Positions 47,405 to 56,502 of a DNA stretch of 64,000 bases are shown in pieces. A program made the translations under genes and the position numbers. The DNA comes from an uncultured Acidobacteriaceae bacterium. Lineage in GTDB: Bacteria; Acidobacteriota; Terriglobia; Terriglobales; Acidobacteriaceae. The stretch's first letter is position 1. Every line of letters starts with the position of its first letter. The notes under the pieces are model-generated. The model was given only the letters and a program-made list of their open reading frames with translations, had not been told where the DNA came from and did not search any database. The stretch covers positions 1-64,000 of the forward strand of contig CAIWFH010000067.1 of NCBI GenBank assembly GCA_903911925.1, written 5' to 3'.

Positions 47405-48229
47405 ATGATCCCCGAGCCGGCGCAGAGATTGGAAGAGTTTTTTTCCGCCTTCAAGGGCGCCGCAAACCCGCTTTTACTCCTTGATTACGACGGCACGCTG
47501 GCGCCTTTCCGCGTAGACCGGTTTCAGGCGCACCCATGGGGCGGCGTACGGGAACTTTTGGCGGCTATCCAGCGCCAGGGCCGTACCCGGCTTGTCGTAA
47601 TCACCGGACGGCCCGCCCAGGAGATTGCGCCCCTGCTTGGTCTCGATCCGCCGCTTGAGGTCTGGGGCCTTCACGGGGCAGAACGGCTTTTCCCCGGCGG
47701 CCGCCGGGAACTGGAAGAGGCTGCACCGGCAGTGAAGATGCGTCTGGATGAGTTGAAAGAGTCTCTGGGCCGCGACAGCCTGGGAGGGCTCTTTGAAGAC
47801 AAGGCCAACGGCGCGGTGATGCACTGGCGCGGACTATCGCGCAAGAAGGCGGAACAGGTTGAGGAACGGACCCGTGCCTTGTTTGAGCCGCTGGCCCGCA
47901 TGGGGGGCCTGGGACTGCTGGAGTTTGAGGCCGGCCTTGAGCTGCGCGTGGGCCGCAACAAGGGCGAGGCCGTCGAAGCCATCCTGGCCGAGTCCGGCGC
48001 TGGCCCGGCGGCGTTTTTAGGCGACGATCTCACCGACGAAGCGGCCTTCCGCGCGGTGCAGCGTTTCGGCAGGCCCGGGCTCAGCCTGCTGGTCAGGCGC
48101 GAGTGGCGAGAGACCGCGGCGGAGATTTGGCTTCAGCCGCCGGGGGAAATGACGGCTTTTCTCGAGCGGTGGCTCCAGGCTTGCGGCGCGGACGGCAGTC
48201 CGGCAAATCAACTCGAACTTCCCTTATAG
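47405..48229 (+). CDS. otsB: Trehalose-6-phosphate phosphatase
   Basis: A 274-residue HAD-superfamily phosphatase that removes phosphate from trehalose-6-phosphate, making the osmoprotectant trehalose. HAD motif 1 is LLLDYDGTLAP, with the nucleophile D27 and acid/base D29. Motif 2 is VVITGRPAQEI. Motif 3/4 lies in VGRNKGEAV and FLGDDLTDEAAF. The family insert GLHGAERLFPGG is present. No strong binding site was seen before the start. The partner synthase OtsA is not adjacent, so it must be encoded elsewhere if the pathway is complete. Divergent from mlaE. Confidence 0.92.
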   Translation: MIPEPAQRLEEFFSAFKGAANPLLLLDYDGTLAPFRVDRFQAHPWGGVRELLAAIQRQGRTRLVVITGRPAQEIAPLLGLDPPLEVWGLHGAERLFPGGRRELEEAAPAVKMRLDELKESLGRDSLGGLFEDKANGAVMHWRGLSRKKAEQVEERTRALFEPLARMGGLGLLEFEAGLELRVGRNKGEAVEAILAESGAGPAAFLGDDLTDEAAFRAVQRFGRPGLSLLVRREWRETAAEIWLQPPGEMTAFLERWLQACGADGSPANQLELPL

Positions 48230-48366
48230 ACAAAGGGCGGGAAACCTCGAACCTCAATCGATCCGGTAACCGCACTGATATCGTTATCCTGTCCGCAAAC
48301 CGCCCGGCCGCATGCGCGTAGATCCGTGGGCCGCGGAAACTGCGGAGAATCTCTGGAGGAACGGAA

Positions 48367-50622
48367 ATGCCGAACGGCGATGGAGCAAGCAGACGGAGCT
48401 TTTTGAAACTGGGTGGGGCGGCAGCTCTTCTTTCAACATTGGACGGTCGAGCGGATGCAGCGGACAAACCGCTGCCCGCGGTTAATAGCCAGACTTCTTC
48501 AGGCGCTTCGCCTGCGGACGGCGCCGCTCTCGTGAATTGGGTCAATCCGCTTCAGGGCACCGATTCGACTCCACTTTTTTCCCGGGGCAATACGTTGCCG
48601 ATCATTGCCGTTCCATTTGCCATGGCCCATTGGGCGCTGCAGTCCAGCGATCGCGATGAGTGGTTCTTTCAGCCGCACGATCAGCGGCTGCAGGGTATTC
48701 GATGCACGCGCCAGTTGAGCATGTGGCTGGGCGACTACGGCCACGCCACTTTCATGCCCTTCACGGGCAGCCCCGACCCGCAGCCATCGGCACGCGCTTC
48801 TTCGTACCGGCCAAAGGAACTGCAAATTGGCCCGCACGCCGTAAAGGCGCAGTTGCTGCGCTACGGCTGCACGCTTGAACTGGCGCCTACCGAGCGGTGT
48901 TCTGCCATGCGCTTCACCTTCAAGGAGTCAGGCCCGGCAGGCGTCTTCATTGACCTGCCCGGCTTGGATGCCGAGGCGCACGGCGATGCGGCCAGTGGCG
49001 TCATCACGGCGCTGGTCCGTGCCAACAGCGGCGGCGTTCCCGCGGGCTTTGCGGCACACTATGCCGTCCGAATCGACGCGAAGATTACTGAGTTTGAAGT
49101 GAAGGAACTGAAAGACCGCCGGGTTGCGGTAGTGCGCTTCAATGCGCAGGCCGGCAAGCCGGTTACACTGCGCGCCGGCACATCGTTCATCTCTCATGAG
49201 CAGGCCCTGCGCAATCTCGACACCGAGATCGGTGACAAGCCCTTCGTGGAAGTAAAGAGCGAGGCGGAAGCCGTGTGGGAGCAGGCATTGGGCCGGGTGC
49301 GCATTGAGGGAGCAACGGAGTCGCAGCGTAAGATCTTCTACTCCTGCCTCTATCGCGCGCTGCTGTTTCCGCGCATCTGGCACGAGAAGGATGCGCGGGG
49401 AAACACGGTTCACTACAGCGCCTTCAGCGGCAAGGTCGAGCCCGGCGTGATGTATGCCGACCACGGCTATTGGGACTTGTATCGCGCGTGGTATCCGATG
49501 ATGACGTTGCTTTATCCCGAGCGGCTGGGCGAGATTCTTCAGGGCTGGGTCAACGCTTACAAGGAAGGCGGCTGGTTCCCGCAGTTTCCGTGCCCCGGCT
49601 ATCGCAACTGCATGACCGGCAGCCCCATCGATTCGGTTTTTGGCGATGCGGTGTCCAAGGGCATCAAGGGCTTCGACGTGCAGGCGGCCTTCGCGGGATT
49701 GAAGAAACATGCAACCCAATCCGTGCCGCCGGGCAAAGGCTACGGGCGCAGCGCGGTGGCCGAGTACCTGAAGCTGGGCTACGTCCCATGCGATCAAGTC
49801 GATGACGGCCTGGTGGAGACGCTGGACTCGGCCTTTGGCGATTTCAATATTGCGCAGGTGGCGCGGGCAGTGGGCGCTCTAGATGATGCGGCAATGTTTC
49901 TTGAGCGCTCGCGATGCTGGCGCAACCTTTTCGATAAGAAGACCGGCTTCTTGCGCGGAAAGAATTCGAATGGCACGTGGCTTGAACCCTTTGACCCGAA
50001 CACCTGGGGCAACCCGTATGTGGAGGGCAGCGCCTGGCAGTACCGCTTTGCCGTGCCGCACGATCCTGAAGGATTGATGGAAGCGATGGGCGGCAAGACT
50101 GCATTCCTTGCGGCTCTCGATGAGATGCTGGCCCAGCCGCCGGTCTTCAATGTGGGCAGTTACGGCCGCGAAATTCACGAGATGAGCGAGATGGCAGCGG
50201 TCGAGTTCGGCCAGTACGCCCACTCCAACCAACCCTCGCATCACGCGCTTTACATGTTCACCGCCGCCGGCCGCCGCGACCGGACGCAGCATTCGGTTCA
50301 CCGCGTGCTCAATGAGTTATACACGCCCGATAACTTCTGCGGCGACGAAGATACCGGCTCCATGGCGGCATGGTATGTGCTCAGCGCACTTGGGATTTTT
50401 TCGTTGTGCCCCGGCAAGCCGGAGTGGACGCTGGGCGCGCCGCTCTTCGAGCAGGCTGCGATACGCTTCCCCGACGGCCGCGAGATTCGCATTGAAGCGC
50501 ACAGCAAAACGCCGGGCGCGTTCCTGAATCGCGTGACCTTGAACGGCGTCGAGCAGCACAGACCTTCCGTGCCGCATTCAGAACTGGTGAAGGGCGGACG
50601 ATTGGTGTTTACGGCGACTTAG
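48367..50622 (+). CDS. Glycoside hydrolase family 92 protein with Tat signal
   Basis: A 751-residue exported glycosidase. The N terminus ASRRSFLKLGGAAALLSTL is a twin-arginine signal. An N-terminal beta domain (VNWVNPLQGTDSTP, FFQPHDQRLQGIRCTRQLSMWLGDYG) is followed by an (alpha/alpha)6 domain with ADHGYWDLYRAWYPMMTLLYPE, YRNCMTGSPIDSVFGDAVSKG and GDEDTGSMAAWYVLSALGIFSL. The last is the diagnostic GH92 block. GH92 enzymes are mostly calcium-dependent exo-alpha-mannosidases. GGAGG lies nine bases upstream. It lies divergently from nothing and convergent with the sigma-54 regulator; a dispersed hairpin follows. Confidence 0.92.
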   Translation: MPNGDGASRRSFLKLGGAAALLSTLDGRADAADKPLPAVNSQTSSGASPADGAALVNWVNPLQGTDSTPLFSRGNTLPIIAVPFAMAHWALQSSDRDEWFFQPHDQRLQGIRCTRQLSMWLGDYGHATFMPFTGSPDPQPSARASSYRPKELQIGPHAVKAQLLRYGCTLELAPTERCSAMRFTFKESGPAGVFIDLPGLDAEAHGDAASGVITALVRANSGGVPAGFAAHYAVRIDAKITEFEVKELKDRRVAVVRFNAQAGKPVTLRAGTSFISHEQALRNLDTEIGDKPFVEVKSEAEAVWEQALGRVRIEGATESQRKIFYSCLYRALLFPRIWHEKDARGNTVHYSAFSGKVEPGVMYADHGYWDLYRAWYPMMTLLYPERLGEILQGWVNAYKEGGWFPQFPCPGYRNCMTGSPIDSVFGDAVSKGIKGFDVQAAFAGLKKHATQSVPPGKGYGRSAVAEYLKLGYVPCDQVDDGLVETLDSAFGDFNIAQVARAVGALDDAAMFLERSRCWRNLFDKKTGFLRGKNSNGTWLEPFDPNTWGNPYVEGSAWQYRFAVPHDPEGLMEAMGGKTAFLAALDEMLAQPPVFNVGSYGREIHEMSEMAAVEFGQYAHSNQPSHHALYMFTAAGRRDRTQHSVHRVLNELYTPDNFCGDEDTGSMAAWYVLSALGIFSLCPGKPEWTLGAPLFEQAAIRFPDGREIRIEAHSKTPGAFLNRVTLNGVEQHRPSVPHSELVKGGRLVFTAT

Positions 50623-50664
50623 GACGAGATTTACCGCAGATTGGCAGATGGAGAGTCGCTGCTT

Positions 50665-50689
50665 CCCAGGTCTCAAAATCGAGACTGGG
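50665..50689. repeat. Dispersed CCCAGGTC hairpin, copy 4
   Basis: CCCAGGTCTC and GAGACTGGG pair with one bulged base around the loop AAAATC, followed by GGCACCC. It is the most diverged of the four copies and lies between convergent genes. Confidence 0.7.
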
Positions 50690-50781
50690 GGCACCCGGCT
50701 TCTGTGGATTGGGGACGATGGGAATGCAGGTCCTTCGACTCGCTGCGCTCGCTCAGGATGACAGCTCTTAAGGTCAGATCA

Positions 50782-50800
50782 ACGAGCGTTGAACGCTCGT
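50782..50800. repeat. Short perfect palindrome
   Basis: ACGAGCGTT, a single G, and AACGCTCGT form a perfect 9-base-pair dyad immediately before the heptamer tract. The preceding CCTTCGACTCGCTGCGCTCG segment (from about 50732) also looks like a dispersed intergenic element, though only one copy is present here. Confidence 0.6.
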
Positions 50801-50828
50801 CCCTATTCCCTGATCCCTAGTCCTTAGT
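50801..50828. repeat. Seven-base tandem repeat at a gene end
   Basis: Four units in a row, CCCTATT, CCCTGAT, CCCTAGT and CCTTAGT, follow a 7-base period. The last unit contains the stop codon of the sigma-54 regulator on the minus strand, so the repeat borders the coding end. Confidence 0.65.
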
Positions 50829-52269
50829 CCCGGCCTTTCTTCCGTATCTCGATATTCAGCCGCTTGATCTTCTGGTTGAGGGTCGAGAGGGGGATGTGGA
50901 ACTGCTCGGCGGCGTCGGTCTGGTTCCAGTTGGCGCGCTCCAACTTTTCGATAATAATGCGGCGCTCAATGTCTTCGAGGATGTCGAAGAGCGAGGCGTT
51001 GGGATTGTGTTCGAGCAGCGCGTCCTGGAAGCTGCGTCCGGTGATGTGGCCGGGCAGCAGGTCAGAGCCGATAATGGGGCCGTGCGAAAGCACCACGCCG
51101 CGCTCGATCGAGTTCTCAAGCTCGCGGACGTTGCCGGGCCACTCGTAATCCATCAGGGCGCGCAGCGCGTCGGCTGAGAGCTTGCGCGGCGAGAGGCTGT
51201 TCTCGTTGGCATAGAACTCCAGGAAGTGCTGCGAGAGCAGGGGAATGTCTTCGCGGCGGGCGCGCAGAGGGGGCAGGTCAACGGTGATCACGTTGAGGCG
51301 GTAGAAGAGGTCTTCGCGGAAACGGCCCTCGCGCACCTCTTGGCGCAGATCGACGTTGGTGGCGGCAATGATGCGCACGTCCACCTGAATCTCCGCAATG
51401 CCGCCCAAGTGCATGAAGCGCTTGTCCTGCAGCACGCGCAAAATCTTGGCCTGGGTGTCCATGCCCATGGTGGCGATTTCGTCAAGGAAAAGCGTGCCGC
51501 CGTTGGCTACTTCGAACAGCCCCTTCTTTGAGGCCACCGCCGAGGTGAATGCGCCCTTGACGTGGCCGAAGAGCGTGGACTCAAGCAGTTCAGAGGGCAT
51601 GGCGCCGGTGTTGATGGGCACAAACGGCTTGTCTTTGCGCGGCGAGTTGGCGTGGATAGCCTTGGCGATTAGTTCTTTGCCAGTCCCGCTTTCGCCTTGA
51701 ATCAGCACCGTGGAGCGGCTTGGCGCAACCTGCGCCACCAGGTCGAAGACCTTGAGCATGATCTCGCTCTTGCCCACGATGTTTGAGAAGTTGTAGCGCT
51801 GTTTGAGGGTGCGCTTGAGCTGGAGGTTCTCTTCTTCGGCGCGATGCCGTGCGATGGCCGAGCGGATGTCGGCCAACAGTTTCTCGTTGTCCCAGGGCTT
51901 CTGAACAAAATTTTCCGCGCCGGCGCGGATCGCTTCGACCACGTTGTCCACGGTGCCGTAAGCGGTGATCATGATGACCGGCAACTCGGGCAGGCGCTCT
52001 TTTATTTGCGGCAGCAGTTCAAGGCCGCTCTGGCCGGGCAGCGCCAGGTCAAGCAGCACCAGGTCAAAGGTCTCCATATCCAGCGTCTTCAGGCCCTCTT
52101 CGCCGTCGACAGCCAGGCGCACAGAGTAGCCTTCAAATGAAAGCAGTACTTCAAGCGACTCGCGGATGCCCGCTTCGTCGTCGATCACGAGGATGCTTGC
52201 GCCCGATGAGTTGCCGTTTGCGGTGGACGCGGATATTGGAAAATTCAAAGGCGATTCGACCTCAGGCAT
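50824..52269 (-). CDS. Sigma-54-dependent response regulator (NtrC family)
   Basis: A 481-residue transcription activator. The receiver domain has ILVIDDEAGIRESLE and the phospho-acceptor D74 in LVLLDLALPG. The AAA+ sigma-54 interaction domain follows, with Walker A GESGTGKE, the contact loop GAFTSA (most relatives have GAFTGA), Walker B NGGTLFLDEI and the arginine-finger region DLFYRLNVITVDLPPLR. The C-terminal Fis-type helix-turn-helix is NQTDAAEQFHIPLSTLNQKIKRL. The start overlaps the kinase stop by eight bases, so it is the partner of the large kinase. Target genes not identifiable; no GG-N10-GC site was confirmed. Confidence 0.92.
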   Translation of the reverse strand: MPEVESPLNFPISASTANGNSSGASILVIDDEAGIRESLEVLLSFEGYSVRLAVDGEEGLKTLDMETFDLVLLDLALPGQSGLELLPQIKERLPELPVIMITAYGTVDNVVEAIRAGAENFVQKPWDNEKLLADIRSAIARHRAEEENLQLKRTLKQRYNFSNIVGKSEIMLKVFDLVAQVAPSRSTVLIQGESGTGKELIAKAIHANSPRKDKPFVPINTGAMPSELLESTLFGHVKGAFTSAVASKKGLFEVANGGTLFLDEIATMGMDTQAKILRVLQDKRFMHLGGIAEIQVDVRIIAATNVDLRQEVREGRFREDLFYRLNVITVDLPPLRARREDIPLLSQHFLEFYANENSLSPRKLSADALRALMDYEWPGNVRELENSIERGVVLSHGPIIGSDLLPGHITGRSFQDALLEHNPNASLFDILEDIERRIIIEKLERANWNQTDAAEQFHIPLSTLNQKIKRLNIEIRKKGRD

Positions 52270-55200
52270 GTACTGAATTCCTTAGCAGCGGAAACTCGAG
52301 ATGGAACGTTGTGCCGGCGCCAACCGCGCTTTCGACATGAATCTTGCCCGCATGTTCCTGGATGATGCCGTAGGAGACGGATAGTCCAAGCCCAGTGCCG
52401 CGCCTGTCTCCAGGTTTGGGCATGGTCTTGGTGGTAAAAAATGGATCATAGATGCGCTTGAGATGCTCGGGCGCGATGCCGGAGCCGGAGTCGGTGATCA
52501 TGGCCGCCACCCGCCCGTTGGCCTCTGTAGACACGCGCAGGCGGCCGCCCTCGGGCATGGCTTCCTTGGCGTTCAACAGCAGGTTGAGAAACACCTGCTG
52601 CAGCTTGCCGGGGTTGCCGTGAATGAAGGGCAGGTTATCGGCGAGTTCGAGATCGACAATCACCTTCGCGGTTTTGAACTGGTGCTCCAGCAGCCCCAGC
52701 GTGTCGCGAATCACCTGGTTCAGATTGGTGTCGCGGAACTCGGTGGTTGAAGTGCGGCTGAAGTTCAGCAGGCCGTTGGCAATCTCTGCCGCGCGGAAGC
52801 TCTGCTGGGTAATCTTCTCCAGCACCGGCCCCAGCTTCTCATCGCCCTTCAGTTGTTTCGAGAGCATTTGCGCGTAGCTTGAGATAACGGCCAGCGGGGT
52901 GTTGATCTCATGGGCCACGCCGGCGGCAAGCAAGCCGATCGAACTCAGCTTGTCAGCCTGGGCCAATTGAGTCTCAAGCGAAACGCGCTCGGTAATGTCG
53001 TCCACCAGGATGATGCGGCCCACCGAAACAAAGTCACGCGACAGCAGAGGCGCGACGGCGATGTTGACGTTGCGCTGCTCGCCGGCTCGCGTGGTCAGCG
53101 GGAATTTGTAGAGATGGTGCACGCCTTGCTCGTTGCGGAAACCCTCTAGCGCCTCGATGAACTCCTGAGGAAACACCGTGCGAAGCTCTTGACCGAGCGC
53201 CTCCGCGCGGCTCAAGGCGTACATGGCTTCCATCTGCGCATTCCAGCTTTCGATGCGGTCGTTCAGATCGATGGCCAGGATGCCGACGTTGATGGATTCG
53301 ACGATGTTCTCGTTGAACTCTTTCAGCCGCTCGAACTCGCTGATTTTGGCTTCAAGGCGGGAGTACAGACTGGCGTTCTGCAGGGCGATGCCGATGTAGC
53401 TGGCCAGCGATTCAAGCAACTCGACATCTTCGCTTGAAAGAAAATCGCCGCCGATGGTTCGGCCCAGGCCGATGACGGCGATGGTGCGCGCGGAGGTTCC
53501 ATCCTGCACTCGACAGGGTAGGTAGTAGTTCAGATCGAGCAAAGCCGCGGTGCGCTGCTCGTCGGCCGGCAAGTGCAGCGCAGCCTGCGCATTTTCAAGG
53601 AAGATGTGGGTGTGGCCGTCTGCCGCGTCAAAGTCCAGGAAACCCAGCGCCAGCGATTTTTTTCCAAGCCGGTTCTGCGCGGCGCCGACCTCGGCAGGCA
53701 GTCCGTGAGCCGCGCTCAATTGCAGGCGCCCGTCCTCGTCCGCCAGAAACACCGCAACGCGGGCAACCAGCAGCGTCCGCGGCAGCCGCTCAACGATTGA
53801 AGCCAGCAGCGCGCCCAGGTCTGTCTCGGAATTCAATCCGCGGCCAAACTCAACCAGGGCCTTGCGGTAATCGTAGCGATGGCGGTCAAAAACGCGGTCA
53901 ACCCAGCTTTGAATGCGGCGTTTCAACTGGTCGCCGATCGCGGCTGTGGCAATCACGGTGATGACCAGGCCCCACTCGCGAACCTGCTGCGGCATGCCGG
54001 TATGGACCAGCAACGCGCTCAGCGCGATGATGCCGAAATAAACGCCCAGAATCAGGCCGGTGGCCAGCGTATAAGCCACGCCGCGCTTGAAGATCAGGTC
54101 GGTGTCCATCAGCCGGTAGCGCACAATGGCCCAACTGAAGGTCAGCGGCAAAAAGATGAGCGACAGCCCAGCCAGCTTGGTCAGCAGGCTGGGCATGTTC
54201 AGATCAAAGAGGAAGGGAACCGCGTAAAACAAGGTGAAAGGCAGTACCGCCAGCAGGGTTCCGCGGGTGAGCCACTTTAGTTGCTGGCGCAGCAGCGGCG
54301 TATCTGCCTGGCTGTAGCTGCGAAGGAACAGTAGCGCGGCCAGCACGTAGAAGCAGGCGTCATAGGCGGTGGCCGTCTGGTTCAGACGGTGGTTCAGCAG
54401 GCCGGTTGCCTGCCAATGCGACATGGCCCAGAGCCACAGTCCAAGCAGCGCGGCACCGGGCGCGTAGATCAACGGCAGCAGCCAGCGCCGGTGCGCGTCG
54501 GTCAGCCGGTCCTCAGGGAAGCTGAGTGCAAAGTGCAGGAACAGGGCCGGCTGCAGCGATTCGGCAAGCACATTCGACCAGTAAACGGTCCAGTCCAACC
54601 CGTCCAGCGCGCCGGTATACTTGAGCGCGTACAAGGCGAATGAGACCAGGCAGAACAGGTAGAAATGCGTGGCGCGCAGGGCCGTCCAGCGGCGGAATAG
54701 AACATAGATGCCGATGGCCAGGTAAATCAGTCCAATGACCCGCAATCCCAGCGCCAGGCTCCGGTCAAGCGGTTCGGGGATTACCTGCGTTTCCAGCGCA
54801 ATTCCGTTGCGCGTGATGGCATATCCGGCATTGCCATAGATTCCGGCATGGTAAAGAATCCGCTCCAGATCGGCTACGCGCTTGACCGGAACATATTTGG
54901 CTTTTGGAAGCAGGCCCTCAGCCTGCATGTCGGCGTCGCGAACCGTTTCGTCGGGAAGCGGCTTGACCCCGGTCAGAAGGCCGTTCGCCTGTTTGGCGGT
55001 GGGCTTCGCCGATGTTTCCTGCTGTGCGGCTTGTCCGGGATTGTCCGGAAGCACCTCGGCTCCCGTGAGCAGGTCGTTCACCCGGATGCCTGCCCGCTGG
55101 CCGGGACTGTTGGGCAGGACTTTCTCTGCCACCAGCCCGTTGCCGCCGGTCGTCTCGGCCCACCACACGCCGTCATCGGGCTGCTGAAACTGGCTCTCCT

Positions 55201-55291
55201 GCCGGAGATTCAAAACCGCAAGTACGAATAGGCCGGCCGTGACCACGGCCAGCAGAGTCGCCTGTAAACGGTTGAAGAGACCAGTCTCCAT
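52262..55291 (-). CDS. Large PDZ-membrane-GAF-PAS sensor histidine kinase
   Basis: A 1009-residue sensor. The order is an N-terminal membrane helix, a periplasmic PDZ-like domain (NGLVAEKVLPNSPGQRAGIRV, then AGYAITRNG) interrupted by an insert of about 60 residues, and seven to nine membrane helices (7TM-type, residues about 175-450). A GAF domain (SIVERLPRTLLVARVAVFLADEDGRL), a PAS domain (NIVESINVGILAIDLNDRIESW), HisKA with phospho-acceptor H794 in AAGVAHEINTPLAVISSY and a HATPase (NAKEAMPEGG, DSGSGIAPE, GTGLGLSVSYGII) complete it. The start is ATG 55291; a TTG at 55321 would add ten residues. It overlaps the sigma-54 regulator. Signal unknown. Confidence 0.9.
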   Translation of the reverse strand: METGLFNRLQATLLAVVTAGLFVLAVLNLRQESQFQQPDDGVWWAETTGGNGLVAEKVLPNSPGQRAGIRVNDLLTGAEVLPDNPGQAAQQETSAKPTAKQANGLLTGVKPLPDETVRDADMQAEGLLPKAKYVPVKRVADLERILYHAGIYGNAGYAITRNGIALETQVIPEPLDRSLALGLRVIGLIYLAIGIYVLFRRWTALRATHFYLFCLVSFALYALKYTGALDGLDWTVYWSNVLAESLQPALFLHFALSFPEDRLTDAHRRWLLPLIYAPGAALLGLWLWAMSHWQATGLLNHRLNQTATAYDACFYVLAALLFLRSYSQADTPLLRQQLKWLTRGTLLAVLPFTLFYAVPFLFDLNMPSLLTKLAGLSLIFLPLTFSWAIVRYRLMDTDLIFKRGVAYTLATGLILGVYFGIIALSALLVHTGMPQQVREWGLVITVIATAAIGDQLKRRIQSWVDRVFDRHRYDYRKALVEFGRGLNSETDLGALLASIVERLPRTLLVARVAVFLADEDGRLQLSAAHGLPAEVGAAQNRLGKKSLALGFLDFDAADGHTHIFLENAQAALHLPADEQRTAALLDLNYYLPCRVQDGTSARTIAVIGLGRTIGGDFLSSEDVELLESLASYIGIALQNASLYSRLEAKISEFERLKEFNENIVESINVGILAIDLNDRIESWNAQMEAMYALSRAEALGQELRTVFPQEFIEALEGFRNEQGVHHLYKFPLTTRAGEQRNVNIAVAPLLSRDFVSVGRIILVDDITERVSLETQLAQADKLSSIGLLAAGVAHEINTPLAVISSYAQMLSKQLKGDEKLGPVLEKITQQSFRAAEIANGLLNFSRTSTTEFRDTNLNQVIRDTLGLLEHQFKTAKVIVDLELADNLPFIHGNPGKLQQVFLNLLLNAKEAMPEGGRLRVSTEANGRVAAMITDSGSGIAPEHLKRIYDPFFTTKTMPKPGDRRGTGLGLSVSYGIIQEHAGKIHVESAVGAGTTFHLEFPLLRNSVHA

Positions 55292-55889
55292 AGGGAGAAC
55301 GCTTTCTTGGTAGTTCAACAATCAAACTAGCACGTGGATTGCCATGCGGCAGACACTTGGGTCAAAGTCGCGTTACTTACAAGCAATTGATTGACAACAG
55401 GCGAGATAGAGACGTTTTGCAGAGCGTTCTGTCAACCCGTAGAACGAGATTTTTTCTTGAAAATGCAGAAAATAATAGGCACTCTACATTGAAAAGGATA
55501 CGCCTACTGAAATCAGTATAAAACGAGAGATGCGCAATCTTGCCCTTCTTCGGCGTTTAGCCCGGGCTTGGTAGCCCCGTCAAGTCTCCTGGAGCGCGTA
55601 TTCGCAGCGCAATCCTAACTAAACCCGCCTTTTCGGTGCATCCCGTTCATAAGGCCCTGTGGAGAGATTTCGATGCGGGGAGCTAAAGATTGAGTTGGCC
55701 TCGGATTGGTTTGCAATCCCGGCCGGGTGATCGCCTGGCCAGTGATCGAGGTACAGGTGCGGGGAATAGCCAGACGGCAAGGATTCCCGTCAATTGACAC
55801 GTTCGGCGTTGGCGGGGCATGCCGGCAGACCCCAATCCACGACTCGCCGACTCGCGCTTCAATCTTTATGAACAGGAAATGCGTGGCGA
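55292..55889. other. Long divergent spacer
   Basis: This spacer lies between the leftward kinase and the rightward ECF operon. The stretch 55440-55530 is distinctly AT-rich and holds the dyad TACTGA-AA-TCAGTA at 55505-55518, next to TATAAA, a possible operator. Short frames here are not convincing. No RNA gene was recognised. Confidence 0.45.
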
Positions 55890-55918
55890 TGTAAACTCGC
55901 CTCCAGTGCGGACGTCTA
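55890..55918 (+). promoter_or_regulatory. ECF-type sigma factor promoter
   Basis: TGTAAAC at 55890-55896 and CGTCTA at 55913-55918 are separated by 16 bases, a classic ECF sigma -35/-10 arrangement. It lies directly upstream of the ECF sigma gene, consistent with autoregulation. Transcription would start near 55925. Confidence 0.65.
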
Positions 55919-55959
55919 CCTGAGTGATGGCAGCCTGCACAGCATTGGAAGCGATGACC

Positions 55960-56502
55960 ATGGCAACGGCTCAAGAGACGGCCGCGCAGGAGTTCACGAA
56001 TGTCGTCACCGCGCACCGGCCGCAGATCTTCCGTTTCTTGCTGGCGTCTACGCGCGACGTGGACCTGGCCGAGACGCTGACCCAGGAGTGTTTCCTGAAG
56101 GCGCACCGGCATTGGGCCGGCTTTCGGGGAGAGAGCACCGCCATGACCTGGCTGATGCGCATCGCCATCAACTTGCAGAAAGACCACTGGCGGAACCGCC
56201 GGATGCAGTTCTGGCGGCACACGCGCAACAACTCCGTGGATCTGGACGAAGCCAGCGAGTGGCTGCCCAGCGGCGAAAGCTCGGCCGAGCAGAAAGTGCT
56301 GGCGCATGAGCGGGTGGGCCAGGTCTGGAAAGCAGTTGAGGATTTGAGCGAGCGGCAGAGAACGGTTTTCCTGCTGCGGTTTGTTGAAGAGTTGGAATTA
56401 ACTGAGATCGCACACGCCACCGGTTTGAATGAAGGCACGGTCAAAGCGCATCTTTCACGGGCGCTGGCCAAAGTTCGCGGGGAGTTGGGGGGAAGACGAT
56501 GA
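55960..56502 (+). CDS. ECF-subfamily RNA polymerase sigma factor
   Basis: A 180-residue alternative sigma factor. Region 2 is visible in FTNVVTAHRPQIFRFLLASTRDVDLAETLTQECFLKAHRH and AMTWLMRIAINLQKDHWR. Region 4 is in LSERQRTVFLLRFVEELELTEIAHATGLNEGTVKAHLSRALAKVR. Region 3 is absent, as in ECF factors. The start at 55960 has GGAAG eight bases upstream; ATGs at 55927 and 55954 are alternatives. The stop overlaps the next gene (ATGA). With the following two genes it forms the layout sigma, membrane anti-sigma candidate and periplasmic sensor candidate. Confidence 0.88.
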   Translation: MATAQETAAQEFTNVVTAHRPQIFRFLLASTRDVDLAETLTQECFLKAHRHWAGFRGESTAMTWLMRIAINLQKDHWRNRRMQFWRHTRNNSVDLDEASEWLPSGESSAEQKVLAHERVGQVWKAVEDLSERQRTVFLLRFVEELELTEIAHATGLNEGTVKAHLSRALAKVRGELGGRR

